NCBI GenBank assembly: GCA_028282665.1
Contig: JANQHN010000127.1
Location: forward strand, 1-41,585
Length of the DNA stretch: 41,585 nt
Origin: Phycisphaerae bacterium
GTDB lineage: Bacteria; Planctomycetota; Phycisphaerae; UBA1845
Reading direction: 5' to 3'
The notes beneath the pieces are model-generated. The model had not been told where the DNA came from. It ran no database searches and was given only the letters and a program-made list of their open reading frames with translations. The position numbers were made by a program, and so were the translations under genes. Each line of letters starts with the position of its first letter. Positions within the stretch are counted from its first letter, which is position 1. Shown one piece after another: positions 7,925-16,967 of this stretch.

Positions 7925-8683
7925 ATGCAAGATTCCGGTACTCAAGAACAAATGGTCACCTCCGCGCAGGCGGAGTACGACGCCCGATACAACGATTCCG
8001 ACGAAACGCCCTGTCCGTATCTGCCACAGAAAACAGCGCAGGCAGAAGCTTACGCAGTGGACGTACTAGAGCCGCAACTCCACGAACATCTAATGAATGC
8101 GGGTTTTCGGCGCAGTGGACACGTGGTGTACAGACCGCGCTGTAGAGGGTGTGACGCCTGCACACCGGTGCGCGTCCGCGTGAATAATTTCCACCATACG
8201 CGCTCCATGAAGCGTACCCTGAAGCGCAATCTGGACGTCACCGTTCACATCGCACCGCCAGTTCCCACTCGACAAAAACACGAACTGTTCGCGCGGTATC
8301 TTGCCTACCAGCACGATGGTACAATGTCGGGCGATTGGAGACCGTTCACTGAGTTCCTCTACTGTTCTCCCACCAAGACGCTGGAATTTACGTATCGACT
8401 TAACGGCCGCATCATCGCAGTAAGCATTGCCGACCGATGCGTAAGCGGTTTGTCCAGCGTCTACGCCTTCTTTGACCCTCAATACGCACGACGCAGCCTG
8501 GGCACTTACTCGATCCTGCGAGAGATTGCCTACAGCAAAACCATGGGGTTTCCTTATTACTACCTGGGTTTTTGGGTGGCGGGTAGTCGCACTATGGATT
8601 ACAAATGCCGCTTCGGCCCGAATGAGTTCCTTGTCGAACCGGGGGTTTGGCAAACGGGGCCCCATAAGCGAATCTCCACCTAA
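7925..8683 (+). CDS. bpt: Aspartate/glutamate leucyltransferase (Bpt, bacterial ATE)
   Basis: Transfers leucine from Leu-tRNA to proteins with N-terminal Asp or Glu, marking them for the ClpS/ClpAP N-degron route in the cytoplasm. The 252-residue product shows the ATE N-terminal motif CPYLP near residue 30, then YRPRCRGCDACTPVRV near 68-84, and the C-terminal acyltransferase core with FFDPQYARRSLGTYSILREI and YYYLGFWVAGSRTMDYK. These are diagnostic of the Ate/Bpt family. ATG 7925 is preferred to the adjacent TTG 7922. The gene lies 23 nt after the DUF554 stop and 27 nt before the heptosyltransferase start. The arginyl- versus leucyltransferase distinction follows family knowledge of bacterial Bpt and was not tested. 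Confidence 0.88.
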   Translation: MQDSGTQEQMVTSAQAEYDARYNDSDETPCPYLPQKTAQAEAYAVDVLEPQLHEHLMNAGFRRSGHVVYRPRCRGCDACTPVRVRVNNFHHTRSMKRTLKRNLDVTVHIAPPVPTRQKHELFARYLAYQHDGTMSGDWRPFTEFLYCSPTKTLEFTYRLNGRIIAVSIADRCVSGLSSVYAFFDPQYARRSLGTYSILREIAYSKTMGFPYYYLGFWVAGSRTMDYKCRFGPNEFLVEPGVWQTGPHKRIST

Positions 8684-8710
8684 TCACGGGTGGAATTGTA
8701 CGGTCCGCAC

Positions 8711-9790
8711 ATGATACCCGACCTTTCAGATCGTCACTTTGATCGCATCCTCATCATCAAACCCAGCTCGTTGGGCGATGTCATACATGCTTTGCCGGTA
8801 TTGCATGGTTTACGGATGCGATATGCCGACGCAAAAATTGACTGGCTCATCAACAAGGGATTCGCTCCACTAATGGAAGCTCATCCCGCATTGAGCGAAG
8901 TTGTTGAATTCGATCGCAATCGGTTTGGCGGTATGTTGCGAAATATCTTTGCCGCTTGGTCCTTTCGCGGTTTCCTTCGGTCTCTGCGCATGCGCCGATA
9001 TGACGCCGTGATCGACCTACAAGGCCTTTTCCGTAGTGGATTCCTGGCACATGCGACAAAAGCGCCCGTCCGAGTTGGATTTGCCAACGCCCGCGAAGGG
9101 GCTTTTTATTTCTATACGCATCGCATTCCCACGGAGCGGCCAGACGATCATGCCGTCAATCGCAACTACCTCGTCTCGAAAGTATTCGGTTTCGAGAACG
9201 TCCCGATCACTTTCAATTTGTCGCTGGCGAAAGAGGTCTACGGAAAGGCGAAAACGCTGCTCTCCGACGGGCAAAGCGATCAAAGGCCGCTGGTTGTCAT
9301 TGCCCCCGGCGCTCGATGGGAGACAAAAATCTGGCCTGCGAAGCGATATGCGGCGCTGATCGACCAACTCGTCGAAAAGATTAACGCTCGTTGTGTGTTG
9401 GTCGGCAGTCCCGATGAACAGGCGACTTGCGAAAAAGTGCAATCTCACTGTTTCAAGGAGGTGTTAAACCTGCAAGGTCGCACGGACTTACCGGTCTTTG
9501 GTGCTGTCCTCAGTCGTGCTGATCTGATAGTCTGCCACGATTCTGCAGCGGCGCATTTTGCTGCGGCGCTGGACAGGCCGCTGGTTTGCATCACAGGGCC
9601 CACAAACCCGAAGCGGACCGGGCCCTATAATCGGATCATGGACGTTATCCGGCGCGATTTGCCATGCAGCCCGTGCTATCTACGTAAGCTGTCGCGTTGC
9701 AGGCATGAGCACCGTTGTATGAGAGAATTGTCCGTCGACGAGGTACTTCGTGCCGCCATGGTAGCCCTTGGCGCATCCTCGGCAGTCTGA
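8711..9790 (+). CDS. Glycosyltransferase family 9 (ADP-heptose:LPS heptosyltransferase type)
   Basis: Cytoplasmic GT-B enzyme predicted to add heptose from ADP-heptose to the LPS inner core or a similar acceptor. The N-terminal RILIIKPSSLGDVIHALPVL is the GT9 signature with the catalytic Asp in GD. The C-terminal half has VIAPGARWETKIWP, a strong WaaC/WaaF-type nucleotide-sugar loop, then DLIVCHDSAAAHFAAALDRP and ITGPTNPKRTGPYN. Length is 359 residues, the family norm. ATG 8711 is chosen; GTG 8690 in the same frame would add seven residues. Cysteines cluster near the C-terminus (PCSPCYLRKLSRC), as seen in many GT9 enzymes. It pairs functionally with the heptose adenylyltransferase at the window's left edge. 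Confidence 0.88.
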   Translation: MIPDLSDRHFDRILIIKPSSLGDVIHALPVLHGLRMRYADAKIDWLINKGFAPLMEAHPALSEVVEFDRNRFGGMLRNIFAAWSFRGFLRSLRMRRYDAVIDLQGLFRSGFLAHATKAPVRVGFANAREGAFYFYTHRIPTERPDDHAVNRNYLVSKVFGFENVPITFNLSLAKEVYGKAKTLLSDGQSDQRPLVVIAPGARWETKIWPAKRYAALIDQLVEKINARCVLVGSPDEQATCEKVQSHCFKEVLNLQGRTDLPVFGAVLSRADLIVCHDSAAAHFAAALDRPLVCITGPTNPKRTGPYNRIMDVIRRDLPCSPCYLRKLSRCRHEHRCMRELSVDEVLRAAMVALGASSAV

Positions 9791-9939
9791 AAGCATTAGT
9801 GGTGTCGAGCGTGACCCGCCCCGCTTACGTCCTGAAGCGGTATTCAGGCGTCGTCACAGCCCGTTAACCACGATGCCGTTCTGAACTAAGTGTCTCCGGT
9901 CGCCTATGCGATGAACCGCGGTATTGCGATTCAGCCTGT

Positions 9940-9969
9940 TTGCGGCGTCAAGCTTTAATAACCTATACT
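9940..9969 (+). promoter_or_regulatory. Candidate promoter upstream of the DUF2062 gene
   Basis: TTGCGG (9940-9945) and TATACT (9964-9969) are separated by 18 bases in the 290-base gap before the DUF2062 gene. The -10 box is good, the -35 fair. It would give a leader of roughly 105 nt. The same gap holds a 6-bp hairpin (CCTGAA 9831-9836 / TTCAGG 9843-9848) after the heptosyltransferase stop, without a T-tract. No gene is evident in the gap. Confidence 0.3.
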
Positions 9970-10080
9970 GACAACATTTGCACGTAGTCATTAGTCCTGC
10001 GGGCCGATGTAGGATAAGGATGCCCTTGCCCCAACAAAGAAACCGGGCTGTGCGACCTGATTCGTTCGCGGTTCAAATCC

Positions 10081-10650
10081 ATGGTAACGAAGTACACTTT
10101 CAAATTGCGACGGTTTATGCTCGGCGTGGTTCTTCACGCCAACGACACACCCCACCAGTTCGGCCTGGGTGGTGCAATCGCTATCTTCTTCGGCTTTTTG
10201 CCCATTATCGGAATCCAAACCATCGTCTCGCTGGCGGTCGCTATGCTGCTTCGGGCGAATAAAGCGATCACAATCCCGTTCGTTTGGATCACTAACCCTT
10301 TTACAGCCGTCCCGATCTACGGCGCATGCTTTGCCGTCGGTTCGATTGTTTTGCCGAGCGAGTCGGCAGATTTTGGCGAAAAAATTGGACTGCTGGCCCC
10401 GGAAACGGTCGCTTCCATCTTCAGTGTCGAATATTGGAAGTCACTTTGGCGAACGAGCATGGAGCTTGGTACCCAACTGTGGATTGGCTGCTTTATCGTC
10501 GCGACCGTCAACTGCATGATCACGTACTTCGTCGTCCGCTGGGCAGTTGCATCCTATCGCAGGCGTCACAGCGAGCGCATCGACCGCCGAAAGGAACGCC
10601 TTCGCATACGAGCCAAACGCCGCAAAGAACTCGCCGAGACCAGCGCCTAA
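10081..10650 (+). CDS. DUF2062 domain membrane protein
   Basis: A 189-residue membrane protein of the DUF2062 family. Diagnostic features are the segment GLGGAIAIFFGFLPIIGIQT (about 29-48) and ITNPFTAVPIYGACFAVG (about 70-88), which resemble the conserved A(I/L)GxFxGxxPxxGxQ and NPxTxxPxY patterns. A third hydrophobic span lies near 131-158, and the tail (about 160-189) is strongly basic and probably cytoplasmic. DUF2062 domains often accompany glycosyltransferases; the function is unknown. ATG 10081 lacks an obvious ribosome site. A 14-base palindrome, AACCTGGGCAGGTT, follows the stop immediately at 10651-10664, without a T-tract. Confidence 0.82.
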   Translation: MVTKYTFKLRRFMLGVVLHANDTPHQFGLGGAIAIFFGFLPIIGIQTIVSLAVAMLLRANKAITIPFVWITNPFTAVPIYGACFAVGSIVLPSESADFGEKIGLLAPETVASIFSVEYWKSLWRTSMELGTQLWIGCFIVATVNCMITYFVVRWAVASYRRRHSERIDRRKERLRIRAKRRKELAETSA

Positions 10651-10773
10651 AACCTGGGCAGGTTAATCCGAACACTAACAGCAGCCTGGAGCCAGTAGCG
10701 ATCAACCTATTACCGTTTGCTGATCCATGACCACCGAATTCACCTTATGCTCATGACTACCAAGCTACCTCTC

Positions 10774-13467
10774 CTACGGCACGATAACTTCGAGATTGTG
10801 CAATCGATGGCCGTCGTTGAGCTCGCGCAATATCAATCTCAACCGTTGCCCGGACAATGCCGCTCCACCCGTGATACGGTATTCTGCCACTGCAGTGTCA
10901 CCCGGCAAGAGATTAGTGATCGGCTGGTATTGCCTTGCTCTTCCTGGAACATTGGCGGAGCCACGGAAATTCAAAGGTTCGCTCGCACGATTCGTCACCA
11001 TGTGCCGCAGCAACAAATCGTCTCCCTCCACAATCGCAAGTCCCCAAACGTCAACGTCGCTTAATCCCAACTCGAAAAATAAGGGTACTTCAAGGTAGTA
11101 AGGACCTTGATTCAGTTCGATTTGTGCAACGAGCACTTTTGGCCCCGCAGGCTCTGTATGGGGAAACCGAAGCTGCATATCGAGGCGATTTTCGCGGCCA
11201 GAGGGTAACGTCAAATTGAAAAAACTCGGTTCCGCTTCCCAGTCAGGTGGAAGTGAAAGTCGCAAAGTACCTGACAGTGGCTTACGACCTTGGTTTGAGA
11301 GCTGAAGCTGGTAAGCAACATCTTCCGTACCGAAGTCTACCTTTTCAGGTGTCATCCCAACCGACATGCGAAAGTCAACTAACCATCTCTCAATGCCGGC
11401 GACGAAAATAGGCTCGGGCGTGAGTTTCACCACTTGGCGTCTCTTATCGTCACGCCTCAGTGGCACCTTGGTCCCCCACACATCCACCTGGTGAGTCGCC
11501 TGCCCCAATTGGATCGCGTAGTTCCTGCCTGACGGAGGCGCTTCCGTATCCCACATCGCCAATACGCAGGTATCGTCGCCCTTGAAAATCAGTGCCTCGA
11601 CACCGGGAGCAATAGGCAGTCTTCCTTCAGGCACCGAATCACCAAGCATGGTCGTGATCGTACGTAAAATGAGGTATTCTTCCGTCGGCTCCCCGACAAC
11701 CCCCTCAACCGTTTGCCTAACACGCCACGTCTGCGGTACATACACCGTGTCCACACCGGTGTGACGAGCGAGGATTACTCGTCTCGACCACTCAATCAGC
11801 CGGGGAATTGTCTCGTACTCATCTGCAGGCAACGGCTCGACGAAAGCAGTTAGGTTTTCGTAGGACAGCTTCCGCGTCTCCTTGATTAGAGAAGCAAACC
11901 AACGATGATGGACATTCTTCCCAAGCGTAAGGGTCATTTGTCGAGCTTCGGGAATGCGGGCTGCAGGAATAAAGTCCGAATGCCCAGGAACGCTGAGAAG
12001 CGGCAGATTCATAAATGGAATCATCTCTTTTTGAATCGCTTTGATCGCGTCTTCCAGCCTTGAATCGTTTACGACCGAAGTGTCGTTATCCGCGCCGATC
12101 TGCCACCACCGAAATACACTAGCGCGCGGTGCGACCGCCTCCGCCAAATGATCCCGCCAAACACCCGCCTCTTCGACGAGTAGTTCCACCAAGGGTCTGG
12201 GGTAAGGTCCAGCACTCTCAACAAGCTGTTTAGGCGCGCCGAAAAAGACACCCGTTAGCGCGAATCCGTCTTGCACCAATTTCTGTAAATAGCGATCAAC
12301 TTTTCGATTGTCTTCAAGTACGGAAGGCGTATAGCCAATGCCCGACCAAACCGGCAATTTGGCGGCACGCACACCCTGATGACGCAGGAGGTAGAGTTCC
12401 GTGCGCGGGTCGCACCTTTTTTCCGGATGAATCACAATCCCAAAGGGGTAGGCGGAGGTTTCCTTATCCCGCAAGAAACCACTCAACCGTGCAAACGTCA
12501 GTGAGCGGCTGAGAATCTTGACTCCGTTCGAAAATACATCCAAGCGGGCAGTGTAGAGACCTGGTGGAAGACTCGATACATCAAAACTCTTGGTGTCTGC
12601 GTACTTGCCAATGGACACTGGAACGTCGAACGACGTCGTTTCTTCTCCCAGCCTATCAAACACGAACAACTTTCCGGCAAGCGTCGTGTCCGAGTAATCG
12701 GCGAATACGACCCGGAGTGATTGTTCCTCACCCGGCACGAGAACGTTCCCCGGCGAAGAGGACTCCAGAATAAGCCTGGGTAATGCGTAAATCGTAATGT
12801 CATCGAACCAAGCACCGCCATCGATGTCAGTCCGAGGTATGTGCCGACGTATGCGCATTGATCGATTCCATACCGGGTCTTGTACGACCCAGACCATCAA
12901 ACCGATAGTGCGCGCTTCAGGCGGAGCGTTGGGCAGGTACATGCGGACCTTACCCCATTGTGATTCGTCTTCGAAACCACCCACGTACCGTGTTCGCACA
13001 AGCGATTCCATGATGGGTTGTCGATCTTCATCCAGAAAATGCGCACTCATCCACGCGCGAGCATGTTCAAGCTTATCCGGTCGAATATGTGCTTCAACGA
13101 GGTAGCTGGTGTTGGGCTGCACTCGCGTATCCGGGCCGACATAGCTATAAGCAACGTTACGACCTTCGCTTTTAAGATGAAACGATACAGAGTCTGTTAA
13201 GCCGAATTGTTCGTCGAAAGAACCCTCCGCAAAACGCGGAAACCCCTCAGGCCTGATCGCTTCCCAAAACATCGGCAGGTTTTCTAGGTTGCCCGCTTCC
13301 CGCTCGTTAAAGTCGAAATGATGAACGAGACGGTGCGGCGGAGCATTTACTTCATCCAGCGAATCGGCCGAATCAACCGCGACCGCAATCTGGGTATTCG
13401 GAAGCACAGCCAGCGTACAAACACAAACCAGACACAAGAGCTCAAGGCGCATCGCCACCACCCGCAT
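10774..13467 (-). CDS. Large secreted protein, glycosidase-like layout, function unknown
   Basis: An 897-residue exported protein if it starts at ATG 13467; ATG 13452 and TTG 13536 are alternatives. The N-terminus MRVVAMRLELLCLVCVCTLA is a signal peptide. Residues about 50-230 look like a carbohydrate-binding-like beta-sandwich: NTSYLVEAHIRP and AWFDDITIYALPR resemble the CBM family 4/9 pattern in which WFDD(I/V) ends the domain. The middle (about 330-620) has alternating beta/alpha segments such as FRWWQIGADNDTS and HTGVDTVYVPQTW, suggesting a TIM-barrel hydrolase. The C-terminal 250 residues resemble NEW3-like beta domains (LRLSLPPDWEAEPSFFNLTL). I cannot name a glycoside hydrolase family or catalytic residues. 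It is divergent from nadB and stands alone. Confidence 0.6.
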   Translation of the reverse strand: MRVVAMRLELLCLVCVCTLAVLPNTQIAVAVDSADSLDEVNAPPHRLVHHFDFNEREAGNLENLPMFWEAIRPEGFPRFAEGSFDEQFGLTDSVSFHLKSEGRNVAYSYVGPDTRVQPNTSYLVEAHIRPDKLEHARAWMSAHFLDEDRQPIMESLVRTRYVGGFEDESQWGKVRMYLPNAPPEARTIGLMVWVVQDPVWNRSMRIRRHIPRTDIDGGAWFDDITIYALPRLILESSSPGNVLVPGEEQSLRVVFADYSDTTLAGKLFVFDRLGEETTSFDVPVSIGKYADTKSFDVSSLPPGLYTARLDVFSNGVKILSRSLTFARLSGFLRDKETSAYPFGIVIHPEKRCDPRTELYLLRHQGVRAAKLPVWSGIGYTPSVLEDNRKVDRYLQKLVQDGFALTGVFFGAPKQLVESAGPYPRPLVELLVEEAGVWRDHLAEAVAPRASVFRWWQIGADNDTSVVNDSRLEDAIKAIQKEMIPFMNLPLLSVPGHSDFIPAARIPEARQMTLTLGKNVHHRWFASLIKETRKLSYENLTAFVEPLPADEYETIPRLIEWSRRVILARHTGVDTVYVPQTWRVRQTVEGVVGEPTEEYLILRTITTMLGDSVPEGRLPIAPGVEALIFKGDDTCVLAMWDTEAPPSGRNYAIQLGQATHQVDVWGTKVPLRRDDKRRQVVKLTPEPIFVAGIERWLVDFRMSVGMTPEKVDFGTEDVAYQLQLSNQGRKPLSGTLRLSLPPDWEAEPSFFNLTLPSGRENRLDMQLRFPHTEPAGPKVLVAQIELNQGPYYLEVPLFFELGLSDVDVWGLAIVEGDDLLLRHMVTNRASEPLNFRGSANVPGRARQYQPITNLLPGDTAVAEYRITGGAALSGQRLRLILRELNDGHRLHNLEVIVP

Positions 13468-13628
13468 TAAATGAATTCCAACAACTTCTCTTTGTCGAAT
13501 TATCGGTAGATAAGACTTAAGGTAGAAGCTATGCAAAAGTAAGCGAGTGTACGTCCGAATAAGTTGACCAGCAGATACAATTTCAGCATTGCTAAGTAGT
13601 GTCGCCTCGCCTAGGATATCTCGCTGCT

Positions 13629-15293
13629 ATGGCATCCCTTTTTGATACACGACGCTACCTGACGGACTTCGACAGCACTCGGACCGGGAACCTGTTTACC
13701 GACGTTTTGATCATCGGCAGTGGCCTTGCGGGCTCGCGGGCGGCGATCGAAGCGGCACGGCACGCATCTGTCACACTGATTACCAAGGATCGGTTTGACC
13801 GATCCGCTTCCTTCTACGCTCAGGGGGGTATCGCAGCTGCGATCGGTCCGAAGGACTCCCCCACCAAACATTTTGATGATACGCTCAGAGTAGGAGCAAA
13901 CCTCAATCGTAAAGATGCAATCCATCTGCTGGTGGATAACGGTCCCGCCCGTATCGAAGAACTCATCGAATGGAACACGGAACTCGATCGAAACGATCAT
14001 AATGATCTGGCGTTGACGCGTGAAGGAGGCCATTCGGTTCACCGCGTCATCCACGCACGCGGCGATCGTACGGGCCAGGAACTCGTTGCAAAATTGGAGA
14101 GCAGAGTGCGCGCCACGGAAAACATCCGCGTTTTCGAGAACTGCTTCCTGATTGACTTCATAACGGTGGATGGCGTGTGCATGGGTGCGGTAACCTATAA
14201 CCAAAAACATGGTCATCAATTGATTTGGGCGAGGCAGACCATTCTTTGTTCAGGAGGTTGTGGGCAGGTTTGGCGTGAAACGACAAACCCGCCGGTTGCA
14301 ACAGGCGACGGAATCGCCGCAGCATTTCGCGCAGGAGCGAAAATCTGCAACGTCGAATTGATGCAGTTTCACCCGACTACGCTGTACATTGCAGGCGCCG
14401 GGCGATCGCTGATTTCCGAGGCGGTGCGTGGGGAAGGCGCGTATTTGGTAGATAAGTCCGGCTATCGTTTCATGCAAGAGTACCACAAGGACGGTGAGCT
14501 CGCCCCGCGCGATATCGTAAGCCGTGCGATCCGCAACCATATTCACAAGACGCAGGCAAATTGTATGTACCTCGATGTGCGTCATTTGGATCATTTCAAC
14601 GAGCGATTTCCGCAGATCACGCAGCTGTGTGCGGATTTCGAAATCAACGTGAAGACAGAGTTGATCCCGGTCAGACCCAGCGCGCACTACATGATCGGCG
14701 GAGTGGATGTTGATCTGCAGGGTCAAAGTTCGGTTCAGGGCTTGCTTTGCTGCGGCGAGGCGGCGTGTACGGGAGTTCACGGCGCGAACAGACTCGCGAG
14801 TAACTCGTTACTGGAAGGCTTGGTTTTCGGAAAAATAGCGGGCGAAAAGGCAGGTCAAGTTATCGACGAAGCCAACGGCGGCATCCCACTTAAAAAAGTG
14901 TCCAACCAGGCAAAACCATCCTCGCGCACAGAACTGAACTTATCTGACATTCGCAATTCACTCCAAAGCCTGATGTGGCACAATGTGGGAATCGAGCGTA
15001 CCGGAGAACGGCTGATCGAAACCTGTGAGATCGTCGATTTTTGGGGCCACTACACGCTGGACAAGGTATTCGATGAGCCTTTCGGATGGGAAATCCAAAA
15101 TCAACTCACGCTTGCACGGCTCATTGCAACCGGCGCGAGAGAACGCGCGGAATCCATCGGCGTGCACTTCAGACTGGATGCAACATCAGGCGCAAATGAA
15201 GCAGACTATGAAGTCGTCGTTGCCCGCAATGAAGAAGGCACGCGACATGAACGCAGGAATTTGCCCGGTAAAGCGAATAGACCAAACACGTAA
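13629..15293 (+). CDS. nadB: L-aspartate oxidase
   Basis: FAD enzyme that oxidises L-aspartate to iminoaspartate for quinolinate and NAD synthesis in the cytoplasm. The 554-residue protein has the dinucleotide-binding motif VLIIGSGLAGSRAAIEAA near residues 27-44, the FAD-contact stretch SASFYAQGGIAAAI, the substrate region ELMQFHPTTLY, and the C-terminal VHGANRLASNSLLEGLVFG, all characteristic of NadB. The related fumarate reductase/SdhA flavoproteins lack this exact combination. ATG 13629 is preferred over GTG 13599 because it starts just before the conserved region; an AGGA lies 12 nt upstream, rather far. nadA and nadC are not in the window. It converges on the sulfurtransferase gene with only 21 nt between stops. 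Confidence 0.92.
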   Translation: MASLFDTRRYLTDFDSTRTGNLFTDVLIIGSGLAGSRAAIEAARHASVTLITKDRFDRSASFYAQGGIAAAIGPKDSPTKHFDDTLRVGANLNRKDAIHLLVDNGPARIEELIEWNTELDRNDHNDLALTREGGHSVHRVIHARGDRTGQELVAKLESRVRATENIRVFENCFLIDFITVDGVCMGAVTYNQKHGHQLIWARQTILCSGGCGQVWRETTNPPVATGDGIAAAFRAGAKICNVELMQFHPTTLYIAGAGRSLISEAVRGEGAYLVDKSGYRFMQEYHKDGELAPRDIVSRAIRNHIHKTQANCMYLDVRHLDHFNERFPQITQLCADFEINVKTELIPVRPSAHYMIGGVDVDLQGQSSVQGLLCCGEAACTGVHGANRLASNSLLEGLVFGKIAGEKAGQVIDEANGGIPLKKVSNQAKPSSRTELNLSDIRNSLQSLMWHNVGIERTGERLIETCEIVDFWGHYTLDKVFDEPFGWEIQNQLTLARLIATGARERAESIGVHFRLDATSGANEADYEVVVARNEEGTRHERRNLPGKANRPNT

Positions 15294-15314
15294 AGATCGA
15301 ACATGGGTGATTCG

Positions 15315-16166
15315 TTAATCTCCCGTCGCCACAGGCCTGTTCTTGTCGGTAATCCACTCGCTCCACGAACCGGGATATAGCTTCGCGCCACCAAAGCCCG
15401 CATGCTGCATAGCCAGAATGTTATGACAGGCAGTGACACCTGAGCCGCAGTAGAACACCGCCTTCTCGGCTGGACGGCCTTCCAAAACTGTCTCGAAACG
15501 CACGCGAAGTGCCTCTTGCGAGAGGAACTCCCCGCTATCGTTTAGCACGCCCTTATGCGGCAGGTTTTTCGCACCGGGAATGTGACCCGCCACGGAATCC
15601 AATGGCTCTTCATCGCCGCGAAAACGTTCCGCCGCTCGCGAGTCGATCAGCACGCATTCACTGCCGGAAAGGTGGGCTTCGACAAACGCCGCATCAACCG
15701 TTAAAGGCGACGCAACGTCCGCATGGAATGAATGCGCGGAAGATGGTTGTTCCCCGGTCTCCCCAGGGCGATCCTCAGCCACCCACTTGGCAAATCCGCC
15801 GTCCAGCACGGCCACCTTCTCATGCCCGACCCAACGCAACAGCCACCAAAGTCGCGACGCATAGGCCCCACCCGCATCGTCGTAGGCCACAACTTGCACA
15901 CGTTCATCAATCCCCCACTGCGAGCAAGAGGCTGCAAATTCCTCTACCGAAGGCAGCGGGTGTCGCCCTGTTTTTCCAGGTTCTACCTGAGCAGCTAGAT
16001 CCACATCCAAATGTGCGTACACCGCGCCGGGTATGTGGCTTTGAATGTATGCACGCTTCCCGCCGTCCGGATCACCCATTACATACCGACAGTCGATAAC
16101 CGCGAGGTCCGGTTGATCGAGGACGGCAGCCAGCTGTTCGACTGTGATCAGTGTCGTGTAATTCAT
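15315..16166 (-). CDS. 3-mercaptopyruvate-type sulfurtransferase (tandem rhodanese)
   Basis: Transfers sulfane sulfur from 3-mercaptopyruvate or thiosulfate to a thiol acceptor or cyanide. The 283-residue product has two rhodanese domains. The first (about 1-135) contains AVIDCRYVM, HIPGAVYAHLD, GRHPLP and VVAYDDAGG, with no catalytic Cys (it is inactive in this family). The second (about 150-283) contains VLIDSRAAERFRGD and the active loop CGSGVTAC with Cys240. The CG(S/T)GVTAC loop points to mercaptopyruvate rather than thiosulfate specificity (CRKGVT). It lies 18 nt downstream of the methyltransferase gene, so both are probably one operon. Confidence 0.9.
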   Translation of the reverse strand: MNYTTLITVEQLAAVLDQPDLAVIDCRYVMGDPDGGKRAYIQSHIPGAVYAHLDVDLAAQVEPGKTGRHPLPSVEEFAASCSQWGIDERVQVVAYDDAGGAYASRLWWLLRWVGHEKVAVLDGGFAKWVAEDRPGETGEQPSSAHSFHADVASPLTVDAAFVEAHLSGSECVLIDSRAAERFRGDEEPLDSVAGHIPGAKNLPHKGVLNDSGEFLSQEALRVRFETVLEGRPAEKAVFYCGSGVTACHNILAMQHAGFGGAKLYPGSWSEWITDKNRPVATGD

Positions 16167-16184
16167 GCTTGTTGCTTTCCCCGA

Positions 16185-16967
16185 CTAAAGTTTGGTGGCT
16201 AGCAGGATCAAATCTTCCGAATCGTCGACCGCAAACCCACTTTGGCTGTAATCGCCCCACCACTCGTCCACGTGTAACCCTCCCACTTCACACCACGAAG
16301 CAAGCTCGGACTGGACCATCGGATACAACACGCTCGCCCGAACGCGCTTCTTCCATCCGTCATCCTGAAAAAGCGTGAAGTGCGTCACGTAACACAAATC
16401 GCCGTGGAACTGAAATTCACGAAGGAACAAATACTCCACACCGTCTACGTCGAGCAGTTTCGGCCCACGTACGAATGGCGCTTGCGCTTTCATGCGTGCA
16501 AAGTTGACAATCTGAATGAATAACCGTCCGCCGGGACGAAGGCATTCGCCGAATGACGCGATGGCATCGCGGGCAACCGCTTTGTTCCCACTCGCCGCGA
16601 GTGAATTACCTATGCAGTAGATGCCATCAACAAGACCATCGAGCACACCGGGCAGTTGCTCGTAAGTAGCCTGGCGAAAATCAAGTGAAACGGACAAACC
16701 CTCTGCCAATGCCCGACCGATAGAAAGCATTTCCTCACTAGGATCAGCCGCTATGACGCGATAACCTCGCTGAGCAAGCTGGCAGGCTTGCCGGGCTGGA
16801 CCGCACCCCGCGTCGATGATTCCGCCATCGCCGGGCTGGCCCAAAGCTTCGGCAAGTACGGGAATTTCGCGCGCAAGCCTAGCGTCCCAATCAATGGAGC
16901 GGTGATACCAATCACCCCACCGGAACAGCTCCTCAGCTTTTTTCGATGTGGATTCAGATGCGCTCAT
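16185..16967 (-). CDS. Class I SAM-dependent methyltransferase
   Basis: A 260-residue cytoplasmic methyltransferase of unknown substrate. Motif I is IIDAGCGPARQACQLAQRG (about 50-68); the motif II acidic residue lies in VIAADPSEEML; LRPGGRLFIQIVNF near 155-170 is the motif III region. The C-terminal half (LREFQFHGDLCYVTHFTLF; YPMVQSELASWCEVGGL) matches small-molecule methyltransferases of the Methyltransf_25/11 type. ATG 16967 is chosen; in-frame ATG 16994 and TTG 17003 lie upstream. No strong ribosome site is visible. It precedes the sulfurtransferase with an 18-nt gap. Confidence 0.85.
   Translation of the reverse strand: MSASESTSKKAEELFRWGDWYHRSIDWDARLAREIPVLAEALGQPGDGGIIDAGCGPARQACQLAQRGYRVIAADPSEEMLSIGRALAEGLSVSLDFRQATYEQLPGVLDGLVDGIYCIGNSLAASGNKAVARDAIASFGECLRPGGRLFIQIVNFARMKAQAPFVRGPKLLDVDGVEYLFLREFQFHGDLCYVTHFTLFQDDGWKKRVRASVLYPMVQSELASWCEVGGLHVDEWWGDYSQSGFAVDDSEDLILLATKL

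Noticed and set aside
10060-10085. GGTTCAAATCC resembling a tRNA T-loop
   Set aside because: The flanking bases do not pair as a 5-bp T-stem, and no acceptor, D or anticodon arm can be built upstream.
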